From NCBI GenBank assembly GCA_963682025.1, contig OY821519.1:66086783-66150782 (forward strand): a DNA stretch of 64,000 nucleotides, written 5' to 3'. A model generated the notes under the pieces. The model made no database searches and was not told where the DNA came from. It saw only the letters and a program-made list of their open reading frames with translations. Positions within the stretch are counted from its first letter, which is position 1, and the number at the start of each line of letters is the position of its first letter. The position numbers were made by a program, and so were the translations under genes. Source of the stretch: Cordilura impudica. Lineage: Eukaryota > Arthropoda > Insecta > Diptera > Scathophagidae. Below are positions 21,791 through 31,300 of the stretch, one piece after another.

Positions 21791-22667
21791 CTAGCATAAA
21801 CAGCATAACTGGAATAGTCGCATTGGACGGAAATGGCCTAAAGACAATAGGCTACACGAAAGTCTTGTTCCTGAAATGAAAATTTTGTTGCCGTTGCTCC
21901 ACATTAAACTTAGCATTGCTAAAAATTTTTTGAAATGTACCGCAAAAAGACCAGCAGTATTCAACCTCTTAAAAGACATTTTCCCAAGACTAAGTAACGC
22001 CAAAATTCAGGAAGGTGTTGTTAATGGTCCCGACATACGGAAACTAATGAGTCGTCAAGATTTTGACCAAGTTCTGACAGACCGAGAATTAAATGCATGT
22101 CTCGCATTGAAAGCAGTCATTAAAGGACTTTTGGGTAAAGAACGCAAAGACAACTACAGGCAATCTATTGCAAACATGTTGGCAGCTTTCGATGAAATTG
22201 GGGTTAATATGGCGTGCAAAATTCATCTCTTGCATCAGCATCTTGATCAACTCGCTCACCAGTTGCCAACTGAATCTGATGAGCAAGGCGAACGTTATCA
22301 CCAAACTGCGCTTCCATTTGAAATAAGGTAACTATAGAGTGTGCATATTTTGAATTCCTAGATTTGTCTAATATCTCTGTCAGAGTGCACAATTTAAACG
22401 TGTTAACGATTGAAAACTATTTTCGTTTCAGGTACGGATGAAAGAAATCTCCAGATGCAATACTCGCTGAAATTTGTTGGTGCTATAAAAACACCTTTGA
22501 AGAAGAGGAAGACGAGGAAAAAGAAGAAGAAGGGGAAGATAAAGATGAAATAAAGTCGAAATTATCGACCTTTCTGATGATGATGACGATGACCAAGATA
22601 TTAAAGAGAGCAGTAATGTTGATCCACAGCCGCCTGCTAAACGGCAACTGGCCAAATCATTAATTTA
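21791..22667 (+). pseudogene. unclassified transposon gene ('PLLHIKL' family), C-terminal part
   Basis: Starts mid-protein (HNWNSRIGRKWPK, HESLVPEMKI). The clean frame 21,876-22,331 follows, with LPLLHIKLSIAKNFLKC, KIQEGVVNGPDIRKLMSRQD, FDEIGVNMACKIHLLHQHLD and SDEQGERYHQ. A likely intron follows: donor G|GTAACT near 22,328, acceptor TTTCGTTTCAG at about 22,431. The next exon gives SPDAILAEICWCYKN, an acidic stretch, and an out-of-frame ending DDDDDDQDIKESS...KRQLAKSLI with stop near 22,667. Relatives are repeated uncharacterised arthropod proteins; I infer an element-encoded protein, possibly the transposase. The N-terminal half is missing and there is a stop and a frameshift after the intron. 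Confidence 0.65.
22328..22431 (+). other. probable intron of the transposon gene relic
   Basis: GTAACT donor directly after the codons for PFEI(R), a pyrimidine-rich TTTTCGTTTCAG acceptor, about 104 bp. Coding similarity resumes on the far side (AEICW, matching ADYCW in the family). Confidence 0.5.
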
Positions 22668-23203
22668 ATTTACTTAATTTTTTTAGCAAAATTGGTACAT
22701 AACAAATGAGAAGTAAATTAATATTAAGCTGGAAAACACAAGTTTTGTATTATGATTGTTTTCTTTTCAAATGAAATTAATTGAAGAAACTGAAAAGCAT
22801 ATTATAGATTAAACAGAAAGCAAAAAAAGACTTAGTTTTGTGGAAAATATTTTCAAAAAGCATGAAAAAAATTTTTTTTTCCAACATTTTGCTTCATAAG
22901 CACCACAAAAATTTTATAAATCAATTTTTTAAAAAACTTTAATTGTTGCACAGGTCTCTAGCAATAATTTGGCTTTTACAGATTGAAAAATATCAATTAG
23001 TCGATGAGTTATAGCCAAAAAACCATATAAACAATATGCTGAAAATCGGCATTTGACTGCAAAGTTCGAAGGTCGATTAAAAAAAAATCGAACTAACATA
23101 AACAAACGCCGCGACACGGGTCTTCTAATTTAGCATCTATTTTCACCCCTCACTCTCAGAATCGACCTAACTTTTGCTAACCTGAATTTGTTCCACAGTG
23201 TTA

Positions 23204-24475
23204 TATTAGTTATTGTTTTGTTTTCAAATTAAATTGAATTGAATCAGTTTTTTAACTTTATTTAAATGTATGTTTTATCATATTATTTAATTTTAGTAAT
23301 ATTATATTATTAATTTATTATATGTTATTATAGTGACAAAAATGAACTTTTGGTTTAAAATTTAATATATTTATTATTATATAATTTATTATATAACATT
23401 TTGTCAAAATATGTTTACTTTTTCTCTATTACTGGGCAAAACGTATATTACCGACGAGGCAGCTATAGCCGACTTGTCCCAAGATATATTTTTTAGTAAA
23501 ATATAGGGTTAAAACGGCATATGCCATCAAAAAATATAGCATTGGAAACTGCTCTCTTTGTATTTATAATTTAATTTATATCATTTTTGTCCAAACCCAA
23601 ACCTTTTACCTTTAGAAATGGCCAGTTTATAGTAAATGTCCCTTCCCTTGCCAATAACTAATTTCTATTGTCCGCCAACGTGTTAAAGGAATCAATTATG
23701 TTATATTTAAAATTTTCTTTATTATAAAATATGTTTTCAGTGAAAAAAATTATTCCTTTATCTATTGTATCTATTATGTAATAGTCTACTGTAAAATTCA
23801 CCAGAAAATTTTAAATAAACAATTTTTATTACCTGACCTACCTTTGGATTTTTTAAATTGTCTATGTAAATAATCAAATAACCTTGTTCGATATTTGTTT
23901 GTTAAGCTTTAAACAAAACAAACTTATTTTCTCTTTTATTTACTTACATTCAATTACAAACATTCATACATAAACCAATTGATGTTGAATTGAAACCTTT
24001 TTTTCCTCAGGCCAGGACGTTTACGAAGAAAGCAAAAATAAATAATACTCAAACGTACAAGGAACGTGATAAAAATGAGAAAATTTTATTTCATTTTAAA
24101 TCCTTTTAAAAGTCAATATTATACGACATAAGAACAACAAGTTGTTGTATCGAATATTTGAATTTAAAACAAAGAAAGAAAAAAAAAAAAGAAAAAAAGA
24201 TTTGCACAAGTAATAGAGATGGTTTCTAGTATCGCTTTATGGGCTATACTAAGCTTCAATATATGAAATCTAAAATACCAGCTTAAGATGAACCAGACTT
24301 TTAGCTATTCACATTAAATGCTTATAAATTAATCTAATTTAAATATATGTAACACACTGTGCTGGAATGAGAATCGAATTATTAATTTCATTTATACTTA
24401 CATCAGCGATAGTCCGATATGAAACAATATTGCTGGAAATCGCGAGAGAGATTTGAAAGAAGGACAAACCTTCTA
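23204..24475. other. AT-rich sequence, no gene seen
   Basis: The first 30 bp after the element resemble the 30 bp before it (ATTGTTTTGTTTT...AATTA), a short imperfect direct repeat. Otherwise no feature is recognised. Confidence 0.5.
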
Positions 24476-24478
24476 TAA

Positions 24479-26195
24479 CACAAGGGAACAAGATTTTTGT
24501 TGATTAAGAACTGACTATCGTTTTTAAGGTTATTTGGGATGCTGAATCCAAATCTGCACTTGGTTTTTTTCTATCAGCTCGACTGTTCGCGATATACCGT
24601 TATGTCCAAAATTAAGGCACTTCCACTACATATTGGAATAACTTGAAAACGGTTCGCCAGATTCAGTTAAAAAAAAAAACAAAATTCGCCAACAATATTA
24701 TCTTTTAGGCGTGCTTATATTGGTTTTAAATTTTCCCGGTAGTTTCAAAGATATCGTTGAAGTTTTGAAAAAAAAAAACGATTTCTTAAAAAAAAAATTT
24801 TTTTTTGCTTTTTAAAAATTCATAAAAAATAAGACTGCGACAAAAATCACAATTTTTGGTCTACAAACATTTAGACAAATATATTTCAAATGAAATGAGA
24901 TTTATTTCATTGTAACCGGTGCACAACTTTTGATTTTGTGCACAATTACTAAGAAAACTGAATTGATAAAAATCGCGATTTCCATACAAAAATAAAATTT
25001 TTTTGACATGTGTGTGTTTACTGCTGTTCTATTTATATAATAAGTGTATTATAGTAGATAATTGTTTTTAGGTCACTGATTTCAGACATTAAGTCAGATT
25101 TTTTTCTATCAGCTTCACTTTTCGATTTATCAATCAAAGAGAATTTTAAAGATATATAAAAATTTTTAATACACAAATATTTTAATGTAATTACAACTCA
25201 TCGAAAAATTTTCTTTTATAAGATTTTTTTAAATTATCTTGATTAGAGGTATATTTTTAATGCCCCAGCAATAATCCGTCATCATATGGGTACCCCAGTG
25301 ACCCTAGTACCGCTCCTCTATAATATCTTCATGGATACGGCCACCATCTTTTTCACTGAAGTCTCCAAAATTTTCAGGGAAATAATCCAAATGCTCATAT
25401 TAGAACCAAGCTGCTGGAAATGTGACAACATGTTATCCACGTGTTCCGAGTAGTGGTCATCCTTTTTGTTTCCTAGGAAATTGTGCACTATCCAAACAAA
25501 ATCATTCCAAGCATTTTTTTCAATATCTCTCATGGAATTCTATCCACAATTTTACTGACAGGTATTTAGGAATGAACGCATCTGTTAAGGAGCATATGTA
25601 CCTGTTTCAGCCTTCTAAAAGCAGGTTCATATAATTTCGTTTCTAATTTTTGACAACGTTCCATATAATGAGCACTCATATATGTGGGTAGAATTTCTGT
25701 TAAAAAAATCATCCGTTATAGGTAGCCAACAGAAAGCCACACATTAATAAAAAATGCACTCTCCTTTTTTCCCTTTAATTCACTGTGAATTGACTAGGTA
25801 TCATAAAACCAGCAATCAAGAGTCCACGCATATTTCTAAGCGTTTATTAGTTTGTTACCGCAATCATAAAAATGAAATAACGATTTGTTTGTTACTTAAT
25901 TTTTTTTTTAATTCTGAGAAACATAAAAAATCATGAACGTTTTTGTTTTTCAAAGGTAACAAGTACATCTTTAAAAAAACAATTTTGAAAATCACCAAAA
26001 AATGGTGAACCGTTTTCAGGTTATTCCAATATACGTAGTGGAAGTGCTTCAATTTGGACATAACGGTATATCGCGAAAAGTCGAGCTGATAGAAAAAACC
26101 CAAATGCAGATTTGAAATCAGCGACCTCAAATTAGTAAAAAATTGATACAGACTTCTAATCAGCACAAAAAAAAATTAAGCTATGCTCCCTTGTG
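24479..26195 (-). mobile_element. second CAC-ended foldback DNA transposon
   Basis: A 1,717-bp element. Inverted arms of about 200 bp start CACAAGGGA (24,479) and end TCCCTTGTG (26,195). It is flanked by TAA on both sides (24,476-24,478, 26,196-26,198). Both arms share TCTATCAGCTCGACT, GCGATATACCGTTATGTCCA and GGCACTTCCACTAC-type blocks. The interior holds a minus-strand relic of the same gene found in the 21.1-23.2 kb element. Confidence 0.75.
25318..25560 (-). pseudogene. unclassified transposon gene ('PLLHIKL' family), short fragment
   Basis: The minus-strand frame reads MRDIEKNAWNDFVWIVHNFL, GNKKDDHYSEHVDNMLSHFQ and QLGSNMSI. After a frame change it gives PENFGDFSEKDGGRIHEDI. This aligns in order with the 47.6-kb copy (SEIEKNAWDSLVWVIKNF) and with the SDEQGERYHQ region of the 21.9-kb copy. 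The GER-H motif has decayed to GGRIH. Only the C-terminal third is present. Confidence 0.65.
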
Positions 26196-26267
26196 TAATT
26201 AATGCATTTCTTAAAAAACTTATTTTAACGTGAACATATCGCTATTGTTTTTTCACAATTATGCATA

Positions 26268-26455
26268 CTAGCAGAGCCCAAATTCAAAATTCAAGGGCAA
26301 ATTCTAGGAAATTTTATTTTTTCATTTAGTAAATAATTTTACAAAAGCCTAAAGGTATGCTAATCAATTTTAGCCACTGCACAATTCAACACTTTTTAAA
26401 TAAAATTCATTAAATTTCATTATAAACATTTGTTGAACACACAGAAGATATATAA
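26268..26455 (-). mobile_element. Helitron H1, 3' part (copy split by a MITE)
   Basis: Reads A|CTAGCAG... with the hairpin CCC...GGG arms degraded, then TCTAGGAAATTTTATTTTTT and the H1 body in reverse. The 5' part appears at about 27,690-27,890 (AGTATTTGTTAGTAGCAACT, ACCACTCAAATAAGGTATGT). The MITE at 26,473-27,650 therefore most simply inserted into this Helitron. Confidence 0.6.
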
Positions 26456-26661
26456 ATGGTTTTGGTAAGATATCCCACCTGTACCTCTAAAGTGAGTCAA
26501 CTCAAAATTTTTCAATTTTCACTTTTTGCAAGAAAACGATACACAGTGGTCATATCTATCCACTGCAAAAATCTTACATCGGATTTTCTAGTCTTTCGCA
26601 AAAAAAAAAAAGGTTCACGGTTCAAAACCTCACGGCCGCCCTAAGTAGAAAATGTTCAAAA

Positions 26662-26702
26662 AATCGCTGATGAAGGCTGAAATGCCAGAAACCGGTCCGA
26701 TT
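26662..26702 (+). ncRNA. hammerhead-type ribozyme motif, repeat R1
   Basis: Stem I AATCG (26,662-26,666) pairs with CGATT (26,698-26,702). CTGATGA is at 26,667-26,673. Stem II GGC/GCC has loop TGAAAT. GAAA is at 26,688-26,691, a minimal stem III CCGG follows, then UC with predicted cleavage after C26,697. An unpaired A lies on each side of stem II, which departs from the classical form. CCGG is self-complementary, so pairing between two copies could complete stem III, as proposed for short Penelope hammerheads. Confidence 0.5.
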
Positions 26703-27266
26703 AAGAATACAGTGCAGTTATGAATTTTTGAAATATATGCTTTCTTCTTCTTTACCACGCACCATTTAAACAAAATTAAAAATTGCATATTAATTACAGT
26801 AGTAATTGCAATATGTCTGAAAAATGACGATAAATCAAACAAACAAAAAATTTTCTTCGCTTCAAAGCGTCATCTCAAATATATGTAAAGTGCATATGTA
26901 GGTATGTACAAAAACCGTACATCACATATGACAACTCTTACGAAAACTGAGAATAGTGGAAATTAGAAGTATAAATGCAAAAAATATTCAAAAATTAAAA
27001 AAAAATAACGATTGTTTGTTTGGACAGAGTTGTATCTTCTGAAATTAATACAAAGTAAAGCTGTATGGTACGAAAACTGAAAACTAACCACACTGCTCGT
27101 AGGCCTGACTTTAGGTGAGTGTGTTAAAGCGCTGACCAAAAAGTGCAAGTACGAGTGTATGTGAACGTTCACGGTTCAAAACCTCACGGCCGCCCTAAGT
27201 AGAAAAAATTTTCATATAGAAACAATCTATTCAATTAAAACATAACAATTATCACAATGTTCAAAA

Positions 27267-27307
27267 AATCGCTGATGAAGGCTGAAATGCCAGAAACCGG
27301 TCCGATT
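27267..27307 (+). ncRNA. hammerhead-type ribozyme motif, repeat R2
   Basis: Identical to the R1 motif: AATCG (27,267-27,271), CTGATGA (27,272-27,278), stem II GGC/GCC, GAAA (27,293-27,296), CCGGTC, CGATT (27,303-27,307). Predicted cleavage after C27,302, exactly 605 nt from the R1 site. Confidence 0.5.
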
Positions 27308-27689
27308 AAGAATACAGTGCAGTTATGAATTTTTGAAATATATGCTTTCTTCTTCTTTACCACGCACCATTTAAAAAAAATACAGTTGTAACCCTCTTTC
27401 TGTTATAAGAGTAGCTTCTTTAGAATCCTCTAAAAAGACATATTTTGAGTTGCACCCAAAAAACTTGTTACTTTTGATGATCAATGAAAAAATCGCAACA
27501 ACAAATACTGTTGTGTACTTATTATTCGCAATTCTTTAAAATGAAACAACTGTTTATAAATTTTATAGAAAATATTAAAAAAAACCGTTTTTTGCCTCTA
27601 CTGAAAAATTGTAAATTTTGAGTTGACTCACTTTCGAGGTACAGGAGCGATATAATTTTAAAGGAGCTCGATTCAATACAGGACTTTTG

Positions 27690-27890
27690 ATATATACAAT
27701 CAATACACACACAGTATGTGTCTAAGTATTTGTTAGTAGCAACTTTAAATTAGCATTGCTCAAAAAAAAAAATTCCAGACGGTGCAATTCTCTAAATATG
27801 CTGGACAGGTAAAAATAAATACCACTCAAATAAGGTATGTTTGGTCAAAGTCGGTTATTAACTACACTTTTTAGTATTATATATTATATG
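27690..27890 (-). mobile_element. Helitron H1, 5' part of the split copy
   Basis: Reverse-orientation H1 body (TTAGTAGCAACTTTAAATTA ... ACCACTCAAATAAGGTATGT, TTGGTCAAAGTCGG). The 5' terminus itself is degraded. Confidence 0.5.
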
Positions 27891-28772
27891 TTTTAATATA
27901 GAATTTCATGTGACCTTTATACTTGTTCTTGTTGGAATTGTATGGCAATTGCACATATGCCATAAACCTCTAACGCCGAGCGGGATCATTTCATAAAGTA
28001 TCTGTCATTTGATTTGTAATGATTAGAAAAAAATCTGGACCCCATAAAGTATATGTATTCTTGATCCCTATAACAAGCGGAATTGATGCAGCGATGTCCG
28101 TCTGTTCATCTATGCAAATGATGATCAGGCCTGCAGTAGGCCAGCGCGGTTGCTAATTTTTAGGGAAAATAAGTCATTGATATCCAGGGCAGCTCCATGT
28201 TTAAAATCATCATCGGATAATAGGTCTCGACACCTTTTTGAAAAATATTAGGTTTTTACATTGTTCTTTATTGCTGTTATTCTAAATTTTGTAACTTGTT
28301 TGTGCTAGGTATAATTGTTGTTATTATTGTGATTGTTTAGTTTGTAGTGTGTATGTATCGTTATAGTGTACATGTCACACTAGTTTAGGCCGGAATCGCC
28401 ACACTTTTTTTTTTAACGTTATTCCGCAATAAATAAATAAAATTGCGAATAAGAAAGTCAAATAGTAAAAAACGAAGTACCTTTTTTTAAAGAATTACCT
28501 AGTAATTTATTAAAAATTTAATAAATATTTACAGATTTTAATAAAAATTTTCATATTTTTTTGTAAAACTTTAGATGTAAGCAGTTTTCTTTTAAATGTT
28601 TTTCAATTTGAAAACCTTTCATATGTTCCTTATTGAAATTTTTTTTATTTAAACATCTATACGCTTAGAGGGGTAAAAATCTATTTCACATGTAAAACAA
28701 AAATGGTGTAAATTATGAGTGTATTGGTGCAAAGACTATGAAATAAAATTATTGCAGCTAATTCAACAACCC
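27891..28772. other. AT-rich sequence with a fragment of a second GTCC-type fly repeat
   Basis: At about 28,035-28,120 the order CCCATAAAGTATATGTATTC, TTGATCCCTATAA and GCGATGTCCGTCTGTTCATC resembles a repeat common in flies with the same GTCCGTC core but a different body from the window's main DINE-like family. The rest shows no feature. Confidence 0.45.
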
Positions 28773-29057
28773 TTAACCCATTTCTTGCGGCTACCAGTTC
28801 CAGTCGAGGTAGGAACTTGAAATTTAGCATGTTATCTTCTTTTGGCATAGTTATAACAAAACAGAAAAAAAATTTCGGAAAAGCTTATAGTTTTCCGGAA
28901 AATTCACGTTGCATTTTCGCAACGCTCGCCAAAAGGGGTAGCAAAAATTATAAAAAAAAAAAAAACTTCTCATATGGGTGTGAATGGAGATAATATAGAT
29001 TAAACTACAAAAAAATAATTTTATTCGTTAGCACGATGTAAAAATTGTTTGTTAAAG

Positions 29058-29112
29058 GGTAAAATGGTGGTGGATGGGATGATGGGTGGTGGGATGGGTG
29101 GTGGGGGAGTTT
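29058..29112 (+). repeat. G-rich tandem tract with quadruplex-forming pattern
   Basis: Five runs of three or more G separated by 2-5 bases (GGGATGATGGGTGGTGGGAT, then GGGTGGTGGGGG). It lies inside piggyBac 2 beyond the transposase stop. It stands out strongly in AT-rich DNA. Confidence 0.7.
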
Positions 29113-29276
29113 GAAATTATTTGTATTTGGTAAGATGTTCTACGAATACTTTTATTTGCCAATTTTAAAATGGGCCATAGCAATTAAAATAATAATTCGG
29201 AAGCAAAACCCCATAATCTCCTCATATAAGCACTATTCTTAAATTTATTGAAAATAAAAATAATTTTCAAATTTTT

Positions 29277-30285
29277 TTATTTTGTGTGGTATGCATCAAA
29301 GCATTTTGGGTGAACTGATACTTTACATTTTTTACATGAAAAAACTGTTTGGCTTTGACGCTGACGACAACGTAAACGTTTTCCTGTATTGAAGATGGTG
29401 TGATTGATTTTATCAAAACGGATCGGTGGATTTGGCTGCGCAAATGTCGAAGATGGTGCTGCTTCAGAGCGCAGCAAGCAATCTACAACAAAAGCTCTGA
29501 ACTGAAGTTGAGACATTGGTGATTCTTTTGCATATTTTTGGCAAATGCAATAGATCTTCCATGCATTCACTAATGCCGCATCCAGAGCATTACTTAAAAG
29601 TGGCCAGTACCACTTTTTGCCAATTTGGTAGTTGCTTGTTGCATTGTCAAACAAATCAACTCCACCAATCGTTTTATTGTATTCGAAAATTGCATTTGGC
29701 ATTGGAATGTTTACATATTTTTTCTTTTTCCGATCATGCCGCTTTGCTTGGTTTGGTGGTTCATCAAGTAAATGATTGGACATTACGGTGACGATAGCAT
29801 TGTCATTCCAACGTATAGCTGCAATTTAATTTTTTTTGTCAAAAGAGAAATCAATGTTGCCACGATCTTCTTTTTCCATCAATTTCATGTCAGTCAAATT
29901 TGCCTTAGCAGTTCTATTATCGCGAACAGTTCCACTGGAGCCTCTGAAAATTGATTGCGATGTCTTTTAGACCATTTTGGTGGCTGATAAGAAAATACAC
30001 TTTTTTGCGGCTGCGCTACATCAATTTCAAACATTTGAAACATTTCAAATATTTGAATTAAGGTCATCAAATGTACATTCTAATTCAACTTCGCCAGCTA
30101 ATTCATTTGGAACTCTGTTATCGTCATGCAAAACCTGCACGTTATCATCGAGTTCTTCACATTCACTCAAAACATCAACGTTTTCAGGTGGTAAAACAAT
30201 AATATTTGTAATATCAGCTAAATTCTCGTTGAAACTCTTCGAGTTCTCGAAGAGATAAAAACTTTTTACGAAACATAATGCCGAG
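29277..30285 (-). pseudogene. piggyBac transposase relic 2 (middle deleted)
   Basis: The N-terminus starts at about 30,285 (MFRKKFLSLRELEEFQ). After a frameshift it is acidic (NIIVLPPENVDVLSECEELD, DDNVQVLHDDN). An internal deletion then jumps to GTVRDNRTAKANLTDMKLME and DRGNIDFSFDKKN. A stop precedes IAAIRWNDNAIVTVMSNHLL. The last open stretch (29,277-29,783) holds IPMPNAIFEYNKTIGGVDLF, GKKWYWPLLSNALDAALVNA and a C-terminal Cys/His tail (FSCKKCKVSVHPKCFDAYH). The region with the first catalytic Asp pair is missing; the IGGVD Asp remains. Cut-and-paste activity is lost. Confidence 0.88.
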
Positions 30286-30852
30286 TTTTTTAGTAAACTT
30301 TATTCAATTATTTTATTTGCAGCACGAATGTTTTAAATGTACGCTAATGAACCACGAAAGGCGGGAAAATCAGCTGTGCTAGAGATGATAAAAATTGACG
30401 CTTTAGCTGCAGTTAGTCTAGACGCTACGGAACGTAACGCGCAGCTACAGGTGCTACCGCATTACGCGAACGTTGCGAAAACGCAACATGCGACTTTCAC
30501 TACACCTGCCGTGCAATTAAATGGCTCAAATGGCGTGAGATCTTCTGTTTTATCAAATTTGAAGCCTTTCTGATTAGGAAAAAAAAAAATATTTCCGAAT
30601 GTTATTATTTTTGCGTTTTTTGTTAGAACACTGAAAATTCTTCCTCAAAATTTCAAAAAATGCAGGTATCTCTAAGACCCAAAAAAACTATCAAAACCAT
30701 TTTTTTGGTCGAAATCCAAAAACAGGTCGATTAGATACATTCATTGCCTTTCACAATCAATGTTTAGATCATTACAATTTTTCATCAGGCACGCTTCAGA
30801 AGCCAAATGGTTCAACGTTGCGTTTTCGCAACGCTCGCGCAAAATGGGTTAA

Positions 30853-31115
30853 GAATAACACTATTGCGAATATAACAATATCGAAGTATAACAACTAATT
30901 CAACAACCAAAAAGTATAACACAACCACCAATATAACAATATACAAGTATAACACCCAATTAAGCTATGCTAAATGGATAACAACTCCAAATTTAAAAAA
31001 AATATGCTGAAAGCACAAGTACCTCCAACTTAAAAAATCTTTAATTACTACATGTTTACACATTTCCCCTCTGATCGGAGTCACATTTTTTTTTGTGTAT
31101 ATCATATTGTGAAGC
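30853..31115. repeat. short degenerate repeat (AATATAACAATA / GTATAACAAC)
   Basis: Several TATAACA-type units directly after piggyBac 2. CTAATTCAACAACC occurs on both sides of the element (28,758 and 30,893), as expected if piggyBac landed inside this small array. Confidence 0.5.
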
Positions 31116-31116
31116 A

Positions 31117-31300
31117 TCTATAATATTAATAGGCTAGGCGATTTCTTGTTACCGATGATTTGTTTTACCATTTTATTCTGATTTTGATCAAACGTATATT
31201 ATTTGAAAGGTATTTATTTTTCGTCGATTTGCAGATTTACAGATTTTTAAATTTTTTCCTTTATTTTGAAATCAGATATTTAGTTTTTTTAGTTTTTAGC
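31117..31300 (+). mobile_element. Helitron H1, 5' fragment
   Basis: A|TCTATAATATTAATAGGC then GGCGATTTCTTGTTACCGAT and the subfamily body also seen in the 40,089-40,463 copy (ACGTATATTATTTGAAAGGT). The 3' half and hairpin are missing. Confidence 0.7.

Larger units (their letters stand above)
21117..23200 (+). mobile_element. foldback DNA transposon with CACTG ends (CACTA-like)
   Basis: A 2,084-bp element with inverted arms of about 450 bp. The left arm runs from CACTGTGGAACAAATTCAGG (21,117) to about 21,565. The right arm runs from about 22,760 to the mirror CCACAGTG at 23,200. It is flanked by TTA on both sides (21,114-21,116, 23,201-23,203). CACTG termini and a 3-bp duplication fit the CACTA/EnSpm superfamily. 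The interior carries the spliced relic at 21,791-22,667. Confidence 0.78.
26612..27376 (+). mobile_element. retrozyme-like element: two direct repeats with hammerhead motifs
   Basis: Direct repeat R1 (26,612-26,773) and R2 (27,166-27,376) share GTTCACGGTTCAAAACCTCA, CGGCCGCCCTAAGTAGAAA and, from ATGTTCAAAAAATCGCTGAT through CGCACCATTTAAA, about 125 nearly identical bases. R2 has 53 bp that R1 lacks. About 390 bp of non-coding DNA lies between. Each repeat carries one hammerhead-type core, 605 bp apart. The element sits inside an A-run of a MITE whose empty form is at about 61,925-61,935. The layout matches retrozymes or non-autonomous Penelope relatives. No protein is encoded. Confidence 0.6.
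26473..27650. mobile_element. TA-flanked MITE (Tc1/mariner-like), split by an insertion
   Basis: Ends TCCCACCTGTACCTCTAAAG and the mirror CGAGGTACAGGAGCGA, with TA at 26,471 and 27,651. The two halves together equal the intact 380-bp copy at 61,670-62,049. It is interrupted at an A-run by the 26,612-27,376 element. The TA duplication fits Tc1/mariner. Non-coding. Confidence 0.8.
28777..30848 (-). mobile_element. piggyBac element 2, with both TTAA sites
   Basis: A 2,072-bp element flanked by TTAA (28,773-28,776 and 30,849-30,852). Inverted ends are CCCATTTCTTGCGG and the mirror of CCCATTTTGCGCGAG. A subterminal motif TTTTCGCAACGCTCGC(C/G) occurs near both ends (28,915 and 30,824). The minus-strand transposase relic lies between. 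TTAA duplication and CCC ends are diagnostic for piggyBac. Confidence 0.88.
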
